From the NCBI GenBank assembly GCA_964537965.1, contig CAZIDB010000112.1, forward strand, positions 1 through 15,396: 15,396 nt of DNA, read 5' to 3'. Positions 1-7,306 of the stretch are shown piece by piece (position 1 is the first letter of the stretch; every line of letters starts with the position of its first letter). Made by a program: the position numbers and the translations under genes. The notes beneath the pieces are model-generated. The model made no database searches and was not told the DNA's origin. It was given only the letters and a program-made list of their open reading frames with translations. Origin of the DNA: SURF-24 sp964537965. Lineage in GTDB: Bacteria; Bacteroidota; Ignavibacteria; Ignavibacteriales; SURF-24.

Positions 1-1871
1 AGATCAAAGAAAAGACCTTTCTCGGGTTTCAGATCGGGGTCGCCAAGTCTTATCACATTCCCCTGGTCAATGTACTGATATCTTTCTTCAAGGGAAGGCG
101 AGCGGAATGAATGAGCTATGCTTAAAGTAAAATCAATATCCCGGAAAGCCTTGTAAAGGAAGTTGATATTGCCGCTGTAAGAGACTTCGTTAATATTTTT
201 TTCATCCCACCACAGAATTTGTCCTGCCGGCGCATCACTTCTAACGCCGTCGGTTATATCATAAACCGGGTTATAAGTTTTTTCATTCTTTACGTTGATA
301 AAATCAATTCGTCCGCCAACGGTAGAGTTTAGTTTGTTTTTGATTAATCCAATTTCATCCTGAGCATAAAAACCTATGCTTAAAAATTTTGAATCCGGAA
401 TTGGTTTTTCACCGATGATTTTATTTATAGTTTTTACTACAGCCTGTGTGTTAGGATTAAGCACTTCAATCTTCTGATATTTTTCTCTTTCACCGTTATA
501 CTCGCGCTGCCAGCCGTCAATTCCGGCAATTAAATAATTATCATCTGCCAGCGTCCAGTTAGATTGTACCTGGAAGCCGTTTACATTATGGTCTGCACCC
601 GGAGTAATTTTAAGAACGCTAACCCGTCTTGGCGGTTGTGAACCAGAAGCTGGTACATTCTGTACCGTATAAGGAATATTCTCAACATCTCTTAAGATGA
701 ACTGATGAAAAACCTTCATTGATAAACTTTGCAGAGTTTGAGAAACAGAGCCGATCTTATATTCCGCGCTTGCCATTCTTCTCATCTCTTTCGGGTAGCG
801 TACTTCAGCTTTGGATGGAAACAAAGAACTTCCGCCGGGAATGCCGACATTCTCTGCATTAAACTGCTGGTAACTTAATTTCAGTTCGTGATTGGTAAAA
901 GGTTTTAAACCAAATGATGCAGAAATATTATTGTCTTCAAATTGCGAATTGAGCAAGGTACCCTGGGGTGTTTCAACATTATCAGCCTTTCTGAACATTC
1001 CGCTAAGGTGAAAATACCAGTTTGATGCTCCGCTGTTTAAAGTAAGATTAACTGCGGGCTGATTGTTTACGGAATTATATGTTCCGGTTAAGCTTCCGTT
1101 GTAATAATAATTCTTATTAAAGTAAGCGGATTTGGTATAGATATTTACAACACCGCCGGTTGCTCCAGTTCCGTATAAAGCAGATGCTGCGCCTTTAATA
1201 ATTTCAATTCTTTCAATGTCTGCAAGGTCAATTAAAGATAAGCCGGCGGAAATATCAGTTGCTGTTTCAACACGGTTCCCGTCAATTAATGTAACAACAC
1301 TTGAGCGGCTTAATCCTCTGATGTTTACTGTGGTTCCCCATATACCATCACGCGTTAATGAAACGCCCGGAATATTTTTAACAGCATCAGGAACAGTTAA
1401 TGCTGGTGAGCTTAAAATTTCTTCACTTGTTTGCAAACCAATCGGAATGGGAATTTCCTTTAAGTACTTCTCATATTTATAACTTGATACGGTAACTTCT
1501 CCAAGTAAAAACGAAGCCGGATTTAATTCTATATAAACAAATGAAGGTGTGTCATTCTTTACTTCAACTTCCAACTCAGTGGTTTTATATCCAACAAATG
1601 AAACGGAAATTGTATAACTGCCGGCGGGCAAGCCTTCAATTAAAAATTTACCTTTATCATCAGTTGTCTTTCGTATGTCTGGTCCAAAAAGTAAAATATT
1701 TGCTCCGTTAAGTGCTGTTTGATTCTCTTTATTTACAACTGTACCTGAGATTGCTCCGGTTTGGGCATGTATGTTCATAGAAATAAATAATGAGATTACT
1801 ATTCCAATAAGAAAATAGTTATTAAATCTTTGAAAGTAATTACGGACGATAATAAGATTACATAAAAACAT
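1..1871 (-). CDS. TonB-dependent outer-membrane receptor, 3' end missing
   Basis: This is an outer-membrane active-transport receptor that would import a metal chelate, vitamin or other ligand using TonB energy. About 623 residues are inside the window; the rest of the barrel lies beyond base 1. The frame opens at an ATG (1871) with an AGGAGA Shine-Dalgarno at 1884-1889, inside the end of the upstream thioesterase gene, so the two genes overlap by 14 bases. Residues 1-36 form a signal peptide (basic start, hydrophobic run, probable cleavage after NIHA). Residues about 39-117 are a carboxypeptidase-regulatory-like beta domain (ISGTVVN..., FVGYKT). The plug follows (VPDAVKNIPGVSLTR, then IEIIKGAASALYGTGATGG). 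The barrel includes SFRSPSLEERYQ and LGDPDLKPEKG, which resemble the FRAP and NPDL boxes of siderophore and heme receptors. The ligand cannot be read from the sequence. It is the last visible gene of the permease operon. Confidence 0.93.
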   Translation of the reverse strand, partial: MFLCNLIIVRNYFQRFNNYFLIGIVISLFISMNIHAQTGAISGTVVNKENQTALNGANILLFGPDIRKTTDDKGKFLIEGLPAGSYTISVSFVGYKTTELEVEVKNDTPSFVYIELNPASFLLGEVTVSSYKYEKYLKEIPIPIGLQTSEEILSSPALTVPDAVKNIPGVSLTRDGIWGTTVNIRGLSRSSVVTLIDGNRVETATDISAGLSLIDLADIERIEIIKGAASALYGTGATGGVVNIYTKSAYFNKNYYYNGSLTGTYNSVNNQPAVNLTLNSGASNWYFHLSGMFRKADNVETPQGTLLNSQFEDNNISASFGLKPFTNHELKLSYQQFNAENVGIPGGSSLFPSKAEVRYPKEMRRMASAEYKIGSVSQTLQSLSMKVFHQFILRDVENIPYTVQNVPASGSQPPRRVSVLKITPGADHNVNGFQVQSNWTLADDNYLIAGIDGWQREYNGEREKYQKIEVLNPNTQAVVKTINKIIGEKPIPDSKFLSIGFYAQDEIGLIKNKLNSTVGGRIDFINVKNEKTYNPVYDITDGVRSDAPAGQILWWDEKNINEVSYSGNINFLYKAFRDIDFTLSIAHSFRSPSLEERYQYIDQGNVIRLGDPDLKPEKGLFFD

Positions 1872-2304
1872 TTTTTACGTTTGTCTCCTGAATGAATGTG
1901 TGATATATTTTTTCCGGTGGTTTAACGATTTGACTGGTTTCAAGATTGTAAATGACACATTTTTGTTCTGCAAATGCTGCAACAGAACCGTTTACGGTAA
2001 ATTCTGCTGAAAGTTTTAAAATTATCCGGTCTATTTTTTCAAGCCACATGAATCCTTTAGGCGTGTCAAATAGCTTTATCTGCCGTTTATATTTGATGTT
2101 TGTTGAAGCTATAACCGGATAAAGATTGTGACCCAGTAAATTTTTTACCGGATAGTGTTCATCAAAAAAGATCCTTCTTAAATCTTCAAGCCATCGTACA
2201 TAAACAACATTATTTAAATGGCCGGCAATATCAATATCATAAGTGGTTACAATAAAATCATTTTCCACAATTAAAGGTCTGTTGCTTTGTTTTATATCTT
2301 TCAA
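1858..2304 (-). CDS. acyl-CoA thioesterase-like protein, hotdog fold (4HBT/YbgC type)
   Basis: A 148-residue single-domain hotdog protein of the 4-hydroxybenzoyl-CoA thioesterase/acyl-ACP thioesterase group, which hydrolyses acyl thioesters in the cytoplasm. The family signature is visible near the N-terminus: DIDIAGHLNN at 23-32, followed by YVRWLED at 35-41. Asp25 sits at the usual catalytic-acid position and the His-Asn pair is preserved. The length is normal for the family. The start is TTG at 2304, supported by an AGGA Shine-Dalgarno about ten bases upstream and the absence of a suitable ATG. It follows the methyltransferase stop by one base and overlaps the receptor gene downstream, so translation is probably coupled. 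The acyl substrate is unknown. Its place between a methyltransferase and a TonB receptor might mean a role in a small acylated or methylated molecule, but that is only inference. Confidence 0.82.
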   Translation of the reverse strand: MKDIKQSNRPLIVENDFIVTTYDIDIAGHLNNVVYVRWLEDLRRIFFDEHYPVKNLLGHNLYPVIASTNIKYKRQIKLFDTPKGFMWLEKIDRIILKLSAEFTVNGSVAAFAEQKCVIYNLETSQIVKPPEKIYHTFIQETNVKNVFM

Positions 2305-2305
2305 T

Positions 2306-2905
2306 TTATTTTTTTCCTAAAACAATAAATCCGGAATTTAGTTCAGTACTTAACAGATTTATTTTAAAATAATTTTCCTGAAGTATTTTAAGTGTTGTTT
2401 CTGCTAAAATATTACCGCGCGGATGAATCTTGTTAAACCTGGAAAGATGAAGCCTGTCCATAACATCAAAACCAAGAGCATTAAAATCTGCTAAAAGCAT
2501 AATTCCTGTTCTTGAATGAACCCGTATTATTTCTTCAAGGCATTTAACAGGATTTGATAACTCATGCAGTGTATTAAGGCAAACAATATTTTCAATTGAA
2601 TCATCATCAAAGGGAAGAGATTCAAGATTTAGTTTTACAAATTTTACTTTGTCGAAATATTTTTCTGTTATTCTCCTCTCGGCTTCGGGTTTTTTATCCA
2701 GGCTGTAATCTCCGGTTAGTACGTTAAAGTTCATTCTTGTAAGTACAGATGAAGCTCTTCCTGTACCGGTTGCCAAATCAAGAATAATAGAATTATTAAA
2801 TTTTGCCGCTTTTAGCATCTGGTGATACTCGCTGATTAAATTGTATCCCCAGCTTTCAAGTAATAAATCGCTGTCAGATTTAGGAATTGTTTCCGAAATA
2901 TTCAT
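2306..2905 (-). CDS. class I SAM-dependent methyltransferase (methyltransferase-11-like)
   Basis: A 199-residue Rossmann-fold methyltransferase. Motif I is clear (ILDLATGTGR, 41-50). The acidic end of the second strand is GDYS, and the motif IV region reads PFDDDSIENIVCLNTLHEL, typical of Methyltransf_11 enzymes. It probably methylates a small molecule in the cytoplasm; the substrate is not evident. Its ATG overlaps the TAA of the upstream permease gene by one base (TAATG arrangement) and its stop lies one base before the thioesterase start, so it sits inside one operon. I looked for arsenite methyltransferase (ArsM) features because of the neighbouring permease. Only two cysteines are present, both in the middle of the domain, and the ArsM cysteine set is not there. 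Arsenic methylation is therefore not supported. Confidence 0.85.
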   Translation of the reverse strand: MNISETIPKSDSDLLLESWGYNLISEYHQMLKAAKFNNSIILDLATGTGRASSVLTRMNFNVLTGDYSLDKKPEAERRITEKYFDKVKFVKLNLESLPFDDDSIENIVCLNTLHELSNPVKCLEEIIRVHSRTGIMLLADFNALGFDVMDRLHLSRFNKIHPRGNILAETTLKILQENYFKINLLSTELNSGFIVLGKK

Positions 2906-3747
2906 TAATAACCCATTAAATATATTATCAATCCAAGACCTATTCCAAATACCATATTAAAGGTTTTAACAAGCAGTGAATCTTTAACTGAAAATGAGAG
3001 TAATGGAAGCATTCCATGTCCATCCTGAACAATAGAGCTTGTAAACAAAACAGAAAAAGGAATTAGACCCTGCGCATACATAGTAACAAAGATTAAATGC
3101 GGACCGGATTCCGGAATTAAACCGATTACCGCACTTAGAATAAGTATTAAAAATGTATATTCTGAAGTTAATTTGTCTATTTCCCAGAACTTTAAGCCAA
3201 TCCCCAAAATTAAAATAGCGCCAAATGTCCATAAAAATGTCTTGAAGATATGCTTTTTAATAATATGTTTCCATATATGATCCTTGAGATAATGAGATAT
3301 TCCTTCTTTATCTTCGTGGAATTGTTTCTCTTTACAATCAGAGCAGGTTTTGATTTTAAACTTCTTTATTATGAAGTCAGTTGCAACGCCAGCAATTATT
3401 CCTATAAAGAAAAGGATAATAAAAATTATAATAGCAGTTTTGGGAAACATAGCGAGCATTACAAACTGCTCATCGCCGGCGGTTGCGAGCAGCATTCCTG
3501 TTAAAGCTCCAAAGCTTATCATCCCATGAACATACAACGATACACCCGCAAAGGAACCTATGCAACCGGGCGAAGCGCCAAGCAGGGAGGCGAGCACATA
3601 TTGTTTCCATTTCCTACCTGTTTGTAGGATGGACGATAGTTTTCCCCTTGTCCAAACGTTTATTAGGTCAATAAGAATCATCATTACCAGAACAAGAAGA
3701 GTAATTTTAATTGATTCAGTTAATGCAGATAATACGAGGTCAACCAT
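2905..3747 (-). CDS. putative heavy-metal/arsenic efflux permease, ArsP_2 family
   Basis: A 280-residue polytopic inner-membrane protein resembling the ArsP_2 (PF11449) family, described as heavy-metal or arsenic/manganese efflux permeases. Several hydrophobic segments occur in two halves, roughly residues 8-30, 50-90 and 97-125, then 170-188, 196-226 and 262-279. The halves are split by a charged, His-rich loop with a CSDC pair (135-138) that could bind metal. Family-like motifs are GASPGCIGSF (57-66, Cys62 in a membrane loop), GDEQ (91-94), IPESGPH (211-217) and QDGHGMLP (241-248). The ATG at 3747 is preceded by a sigma70-like promoter, making it the first gene of an operon with methyltransferase, thioesterase and TonB receptor. 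The family assignment is from recognition of the motifs. The ion and direction of transport are inferred from the family. Confidence 0.75.
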   Translation of the reverse strand: MVDLVLSALTESIKITLLVLVMMILIDLINVWTRGKLSSILQTGRKWKQYVLASLLGASPGCIGSFAGVSLYVHGMISFGALTGMLLATAGDEQFVMLAMFPKTAIIIFIILFFIGIIAGVATDFIIKKFKIKTCSDCKEKQFHEDKEGISHYLKDHIWKHIIKKHIFKTFLWTFGAILILGIGLKFWEIDKLTSEYTFLILILSAVIGLIPESGPHLIFVTMYAQGLIPFSVLFTSSIVQDGHGMLPLLSFSVKDSLLVKTFNMVFGIGLGLIIYLMGY

Positions 3748-3776
3748 TTAAAATCTCTGTTAAAAATAAACAAACT

Positions 3777-3805
3777 TATATACTAACCAGCTAAAGTTAA
3801 ATCAA
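3777..3805 (-). promoter_or_regulatory. sigma70-like promoter of the permease operon
   Basis: On the minus strand, TTGATT (3800-3805) and TATATA (3777-3782) are separated by exactly 17 bases. They lie about 30 bases upstream of the permease ATG at 3747, in the 83-base gap that separates this operon from the NifU-like gene. This is sequence matching only. A Bacteroides-type TAnnTTTG element (TAAGTTTG) overlaps the same place, so the sigma-factor type is uncertain. Confidence 0.45.
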
Positions 3806-3830
3806 AGAATCTAATTATTAAAGGAAATAA

Positions 3831-4223
3831 TCAGAGGTATGGTTTAAGTCCATTTTCAAGCGTATTAAGAGCTAAATGAATACATTCATATTTGGATTCC
3901 GGGACACTCTCAAGAAAATCAAGAATATCATCGAAGCTTATTTTAGAAGCATCGGCCAGACTTAATCCCTTTATCAGTTCAGTTAATGCGGAAGCAGCAG
4001 CCTGCAAACCAATACAACCTACAAATTCAAATTTTGCGGAAATTATTTTTTCATTTTCAAGCTTAAGATAAATGATTAACAAATCTCCACAATCTGATTG
4101 ATACCTGGCAATAATATCGGGGTTTTCAATTTTACCGAAGTTTTGCTGAAGGAAAAGCAACAGAATTGCTTTATCCGAATAACCAATACTTTTCAGAAGC
4201 TGAACAGAACTTGTATCTGACAT
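3831..4223 (-). CDS. NifU/IscU-type iron-sulfur cluster scaffold protein
   Basis: A 130-residue protein of the NifU N-terminal/IscU family, on which Fe-S clusters are assembled before transfer to target proteins. The three cluster cysteines are all present in the usual contexts: Cys45 in CGD (Asp47 retained), Cys70 in FVGCIG, and Cys114 in KYECIHLAL. The IENPD stretch and the C-terminal helix with LALNTLENGL also fit. It is IscU-sized and lacks the Nfu and ferredoxin domains of full NifU. It is the last gene of the ORP-like operon, starting two bases after the preceding NifX-type gene; no strong Shine-Dalgarno is visible, so coupling is likely. No cysteine desulfurase gene is visible in the window, so sulfur must come from elsewhere. 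It probably supplies clusters to the adjacent ATPases or NifX-type proteins (inference). Confidence 0.85.
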   Translation of the reverse strand: MSDTSSVQLLKSIGYSDKAILLLFLQQNFGKIENPDIIARYQSDCGDLLIIYLKLENEKIISAKFEFVGCIGLQAAASALTELIKGLSLADASKISFDDILDFLESVPESKYECIHLALNTLENGLKPYL

Positions 4224-4225
4224 AA

Positions 4226-4564
4226 TTAATTTAAATCCATTTTAGTTTTATTCAGGTACTGGTTAATTACTTCAGTTATTTTCATGCTGCTTTTAAACCC
4301 TGTTATAATTTTTACTTTTCCTGTGTTCAGCACACTTTCGGCGTTGCCGCCAACCGCTCCGGTTAAAACAACTTCTGCATTTTCATTTATAATCAATTGT
4401 GCAGCTCGTGGCCCGGCTCCATGTTCTGAGTTTACTGCAGTATTTACGATTGAGTATGTTGTCTCATCTTCCGTATCATAAATAACGAAATATGAGCATC
4501 TGCCGAATTTTTCTGAAACAGGGGATTCTTTACCTGCTCCGGTTGAAGTAATAGCTATCTTCAT
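4226..4564 (-). CDS. NifX/NifB-type cofactor-binding protein (dinitrogenase Fe-Mo cofactor family)
   Basis: A 112-residue single-domain protein of the NifX/NafY/NifB C-terminal family (PF02579), whose members hold Mo-Fe-S or Mo-Cu-S clusters or their precursors. Family marks are the start MKIAITSTG, EKFGRCSYFVIYD (FGRC at 20-23), the HGAGPRAAQLI segment (48-58) and TGAVGGNA (68-75). The single Cys23 lies in the FGR loop. The ATG at 4564 has an AAAGGT ribosome site and follows the ferredoxin-ATPase gene by 13 bases. The size and context fit an 'orange protein' (ORP)-like component, but nothing distinguishes ORP itself from its two paralogues here. It is not evidence for nitrogen fixation, since no nitrogenase genes are present. 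Confidence 0.85.
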   Translation of the reverse strand: MKIAITSTGAGKESPVSEKFGRCSYFVIYDTEDETTYSIVNTAVNSEHGAGPRAAQLIINENAEVVLTGAVGGNAESVLNTGKVKIITGFKSSMKITEVINQYLNKTKMDLN

Positions 4565-4577
4565 TAAAGTACCTTTA

Positions 4578-5432
4578 TTAATTTTGTAGTGAATTCCATA
4601 TGGTTGTTATTTCAATTGAAGCTTTGCTCGCAGGGAATTCAACAATACTTTTTTCCTGCTGAAGAGAACGAACAACAGTTTCATCAAAAGGAATTTTGCC
4701 TGCAAGTTCTATTTTCTCTGCTTTCAGGTAGTCTTCAATCTTTGATGTCATTTCTTCATTAATATCAAATTTATTAACAACAACACGGACTGAAATATTA
4801 AATAATTTAATCAGTTTAATTATTCTTTCAAGATCGTGCAAGCCGGAGAGAGTTGGCTCGGTTATAAGTAAAATCAAATCAGCCGCGGTAATACTTGCAT
4901 TTACCGGACAGCCAATTCCCGGGGGTCCGTCAACAATAAACCATTCTTTTCCGTTTTGTAAAAAGTATTCTGCAGAGTTCTTTTTTAGTTCAGTAACAAG
5001 TTTACCCGAGTTACCTTCGCCCGGCATTAGCCTTGCGAACAAAAAGTTTTTTGAGGTATCAACTTTACAATTAAAATAACTGCCTGAAATTACAGGCTGA
5101 AAATCAATTGCATTTTGCGGACAAATCTTTTGACAAAAACCGCAGCCTTCACAAAGCAATTCATCAACTTTAAAATTTTTAATTGCATCAAACCGGCAAA
5201 AGTTATTGCATATTCCACATTGGTTACAAATATCTTTATTTATTGATGCTTTCTTTCCACCGTAAAATTTTACTTCGTCTTTTATTTCGGGTTTAAGAAG
5301 AATGAAGAGATCGGCGGCATCAACATCGCAATCTGCAATTACACTGTTTTGTGCCAGCTTTGAAAAAGCCGCAGCTATTGTAGTTTTACCTGTTCCGCCT
5401 TTTCCGCTTAATATTACCAACTGTTTTTTCAT
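4578..5432 (-). CDS. MinD-superfamily P-loop ATPase with inserted 4Fe-4S ferredoxin domain (copy 1)
   Basis: A 284-residue cytoplasmic ATPase of the COG1149 type, predicted to couple ATP hydrolysis to Fe-S or heterometal cluster assembly. The deviant Walker A GKGGTGKTT is at 10-18 (signature lysine Lys11). DCDVDAAD follows at 34-41. Two ferredoxin motifs sit within the ATPase fold, CNQCGICNNFC (69-79) and CEGCGFCQKIC (94-104), each ready to bind a 4Fe-4S cluster. Switch II is DGPPGIGCPV. The start ATG at 5432 follows the paralogous ATPase stop by five bases, with AGGTAG and AGAAG ribosome-site material in between. Such ATPases occur in tandem pairs in ORP clusters of anaerobes (for example Desulfovibrio). 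A heteromeric complex with copy 2 is likely but inferred. Confidence 0.92.
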   Translation of the reverse strand: MKKQLVILSGKGGTGKTTIAAAFSKLAQNSVIADCDVDAADLFILLKPEIKDEVKFYGGKKASINKDICNQCGICNNFCRFDAIKNFKVDELLCEGCGFCQKICPQNAIDFQPVISGSYFNCKVDTSKNFLFARLMPGEGNSGKLVTELKKNSAEYFLQNGKEWFIVDGPPGIGCPVNASITAADLILLITEPTLSGLHDLERIIKLIKLFNISVRVVVNKFDINEEMTSKIEDYLKAEKIELAGKIPFDETVVRSLQQEKSIVEFPASKASIEITTIWNSLQN

Positions 5433-5437
5433 TTCTT

Positions 5438-6301
5438 CTACCTGTTAAGCAATACTTCTTTCATCAGAAAAGACGATTGAATTTTATAAAATACGTCCCG
5501 GAATTTTTCTTTCAACTCCGGGAATTTACAAACCGGAGGAATTCCGTATGAATAGCATTCTGCAATTTTTCTTTCAAAGGGAAGCTTTAACAGAATTGTT
5601 ATTTTTTGCTCTGAACAATATTTATCAATATCGTTAAATGAATCATCATACTTGTTGATTATTACTCCAAATGAAATTCCCATTGAACGGATGACTTCAA
5701 CCGCAAGTTTAAGATCATTTAATCCAAACGGAGTTGATTCTGTAACAAGTATGCAATAGTCGGAATCTTTAACTGCTGCAACCATAGAACAGGAAGTTCC
5801 GGGTGGAGCGTCAATAAAATTAATTCTTTCCGGCACAGCTTCCTTTCTAACTTGTTTTATCAATGGGGCAGCTGCCATTTCTCCGATGTTTAATTCACCT
5901 TCAATAAACATCGTTAATTCAGATTTTGCATAACCGGTTCTTATTTCACCAATGTTCTTATTAATTTCTTCAATTGCTTTTTCCGGGCAAAAGTAACTGC
6001 ACAAACCGCAACCGTGGCACATTTCCTCAAAAACCAGGACGTCATTCTTCAAAGCTATTATTGCATTGAATTCGCATAGATCTGTACATTTACCGCAGTA
6101 ACTACATCTGTTAAAATCAATCCTGGGCAGTTTCTTTGTAACGTATTTTTGTTCGGTAATTATTGGTTTTAGAAGAATATGGCCGTTAGGTTCTTCAACG
6201 TCGCAATCAATGTAAACAGAAGGCTGAACCGATAAGGCCAGGTTAACTGCCACAGTAGTTTTACCTGTTCCTCCCTTTCCCGATGCTATAGAAATATTCA
6301 T
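5438..6301 (-). CDS. MinD-superfamily P-loop ATPase with inserted 4Fe-4S ferredoxin domain (copy 2)
   Basis: Paralogue of the preceding ATPase with the same architecture. Counting from the ATG at 6301 it has 287 residues, Walker A GKGGTGKTT at 8-16, DCDVEEPNGH at 32-41, ferredoxin motifs CSYCGKCTDLC (66-76) and CHGCGLCSYFC (95-105), and switch II DAPPGTSCSM. An in-frame TTG three codons upstream (6310) is possible. It leaves only a few bases after the AGGA ribosome site, whereas the ATG is about ten bases from it, so I prefer the ATG. The gene follows the FGRC NifX-type gene closely and precedes copy 1 by five bases. Both copies keep all eight cluster cysteines. The job is inferred to be cluster assembly or electron-linked insertion for the ORP-like proteins around it. 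Confidence 0.92.
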   Translation of the reverse strand: MNISIASGKGGTGKTTVAVNLALSVQPSVYIDCDVEEPNGHILLKPIITEQKYVTKKLPRIDFNRCSYCGKCTDLCEFNAIIALKNDVLVFEEMCHGCGLCSYFCPEKAIEEINKNIGEIRTGYAKSELTMFIEGELNIGEMAAAPLIKQVRKEAVPERINFIDAPPGTSCSMVAAVKDSDYCILVTESTPFGLNDLKLAVEVIRSMGISFGVIINKYDDSFNDIDKYCSEQKITILLKLPFERKIAECYSYGIPPVCKFPELKEKFRDVFYKIQSSFLMKEVLLNR

Positions 6302-6319
6302 CTGAAACAAATCCTGAAA

Positions 6320-6697
6320 TTAATTACAATCACCCTGATGACCCTCGCATTCCTGGTAGCCGGAGATTTTTCCTTCTGTAAAAGCTTTAAGAGCATCTTC
6401 AAGTTTTAATCCCGGAGCAGTAATTACGTTAATGCCGTAATTTTCGAAGAGAGAAATTGCTTTACCACCCATTCCACCGGCGATAATAACATTAGCTCCA
6501 ATCTGGTTTACAAAATGAGGAAGTTGGCAGGTACCGCCATGATTTCCGGCTAATGGATTTTGAAAAACTTCATTTTTAACAACTTCGTTTTTATCGTTGA
6601 TCTCATATAAATTAAACTGCTCGCATCTTCCAAAGTGTTCGGCAACAGAACATTCGTTGTGTATACCTTCAACTGCAATTGCCAATTTAGTGTTCAT
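6320..6697 (-). CDS. NifX-type cofactor-binding protein with Cys/His-rich tail
   Basis: A 125-residue PF02579-type protein. The core is recognisable: LAIAVEG, AEHFGRCEQFNLYE (FGRC at 22-25), GNHGGTCQLPHFV (51-63) and IIAGGMGGKA (71-80). Compared with its neighbour at 4226 it carries extra potential metal ligands: Cys16, Cys57 next to a conserved His-Gly-Gly stretch, and a C-terminal tail with Cys117, His120 and Cys124. GNHGG and AGGMG loops of this kind are seen in ORP-like NifX proteins of anaerobes. The ATG at 6697 has an AAGGAATA ribosome site. It is second in the operon, 25 bases after the first NifX gene and about 18 bases before the ATPase ATG. I consider it the best candidate for the cluster-holding ORP-type protein, on ligand content alone. 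Confidence 0.85.
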   Translation of the reverse strand: MNTKLAIAVEGIHNECSVAEHFGRCEQFNLYEINDKNEVVKNEVFQNPLAGNHGGTCQLPHFVNQIGANVIIAGGMGGKAISLFENYGINVITAPGLKLEDALKAFTEGKISGYQECEGHQGDCN

Positions 6698-6722
6698 ATT
6701 ATTCCTTTATGTTTTATAATTA

Positions 6723-7238
6723 TTATTTATGTGTTTCGTTTTGTTTTAATTGAATTTCCAGGAGTGAAATTTTTTCTTTCAATTCTTCAATTTCGGTTTT
6801 TAATATTGCTTGTTCATTCTGAACACCATTTCCTTTATTATTCCATTTATTTCCGCGGCATTGCATTCCGTGAAACTGGTTTGAAAATTTCTTATTGAAG
6901 TTTAGATTGTTAGAGGCTTTAAGCATTCCTAGTTTAAGTTTATCAATAACAACTCTAACAGTTCCCTCGACATTTTCATAAACTAAAATTCCGGCAGAAT
7001 CAAGGATTCTGAAAGCATTCATTCCAACTCTGCCTGTAAAAACGGCTTTTATTTCTTCCTTTATTAAAAGCTGGGCTGAGTGAATCCCTGCTCCATCAAC
7101 AACATTAACATTTGGATTAGGTATTGCATGAAATTCCAAAGTCTGGGCATCAATAATCAGAAAATAATTTGCTCTGCCAAATTGAGGACAAACAAAAGAG
7201 TCTAAATTATTTTCAATAGATGTAACAGCTATTATCAC
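6723..7238 (-). CDS. NifX-type protein with C-terminal coiled coil
   Basis: A 171-residue protein with an N-terminal PF02579-type domain (residues 1-105: IIAVTSIENN, PQFGRANYFLIID, DGAGIHSAQLLI, TGRVGMNAF). A low-complexity Asn/Gly/Lys linker (110-140, containing one CRGNKW segment) follows, then a predicted coiled coil (about 144-168, ILKTEIEELKEKISLLEIQL). The FGR loop has Ala23 where the two sibling proteins have Cys, so cluster binding may differ or be lost. The translation starts at GTG (7238); the nearby ATG is in another frame. The linker plus coiled-coil tail recalls the C-terminal part of longer DUF5320 proteins, a resemblance made from memory. It is the first gene of the six-gene operon, separated from the peroxiredoxin gene by a hairpin. 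The tail may mediate oligomerisation or docking of the assembly ATPases. Confidence 0.83.
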   Translation of the reverse strand: MIIAVTSIENNLDSFVCPQFGRANYFLIIDAQTLEFHAIPNPNVNVVDGAGIHSAQLLIKEEIKAVFTGRVGMNAFRILDSAGILVYENVEGTVRVVIDKLKLGMLKASNNLNFNKKFSNQFHGMQCRGNKWNNKGNGVQNEQAILKTEIEELKEKISLLEIQLKQNETHK

Positions 7239-7274
7239 TTTTCATCATTAGTTAATTGACATTATTATTTATGT

Positions 7275-7306
7275 AATGACGGTTTAATAAAATTTAAACC
7301 GTCATT
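7275..7306 (-). terminator. strong perfect hairpin between peroxiredoxin and NifX operon
   Basis: A perfect 13-bp inverted repeat, AATGACGGTTTAA and its complement, surrounds a 6-base AT loop. It starts 24 bases after the peroxiredoxin stop. There is no clear T-run after it on either strand, so it may be a weak terminator, an mRNA-processing or stabilising hairpin, or a protein-binding palindrome. A smaller TGAGT-ACTCA stem (7311-7325) lies directly beside it. Confidence 0.5.

Noticed and set aside
1216..1482. Plus-strand reading frame inside the receptor gene
   Set aside because: The minus strand here encodes the receptor plug domain in an unbroken, recognisable frame. The other plus-strand frames (for example 3250-3504, 6635-6898, 13644-13997) are likewise antisense to well-supported genes.
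2306..2905. Arsenite methyltransferase (ArsM) next to an arsenic-type permease
   Set aside because: The protein is short and has only two cysteines in the core, without the spaced cysteine set of ArsM. It is a general Methyltransf_11-like enzyme.
2984..3232. Second minus-strand frame within the permease gene
   Set aside because: It is an alternative frame of the permease coding region with no ribosome site or family resemblance.
3831..7238. Nitrogen fixation genes, because of NifX- and NifU-like proteins
   Set aside because: No nifH, nifD, nifK, nifE, nifN or full nifB is present. The NifX and IscU families are widespread outside nitrogen fixation, and the ferredoxin-ATPases point to an ORP-like system instead.
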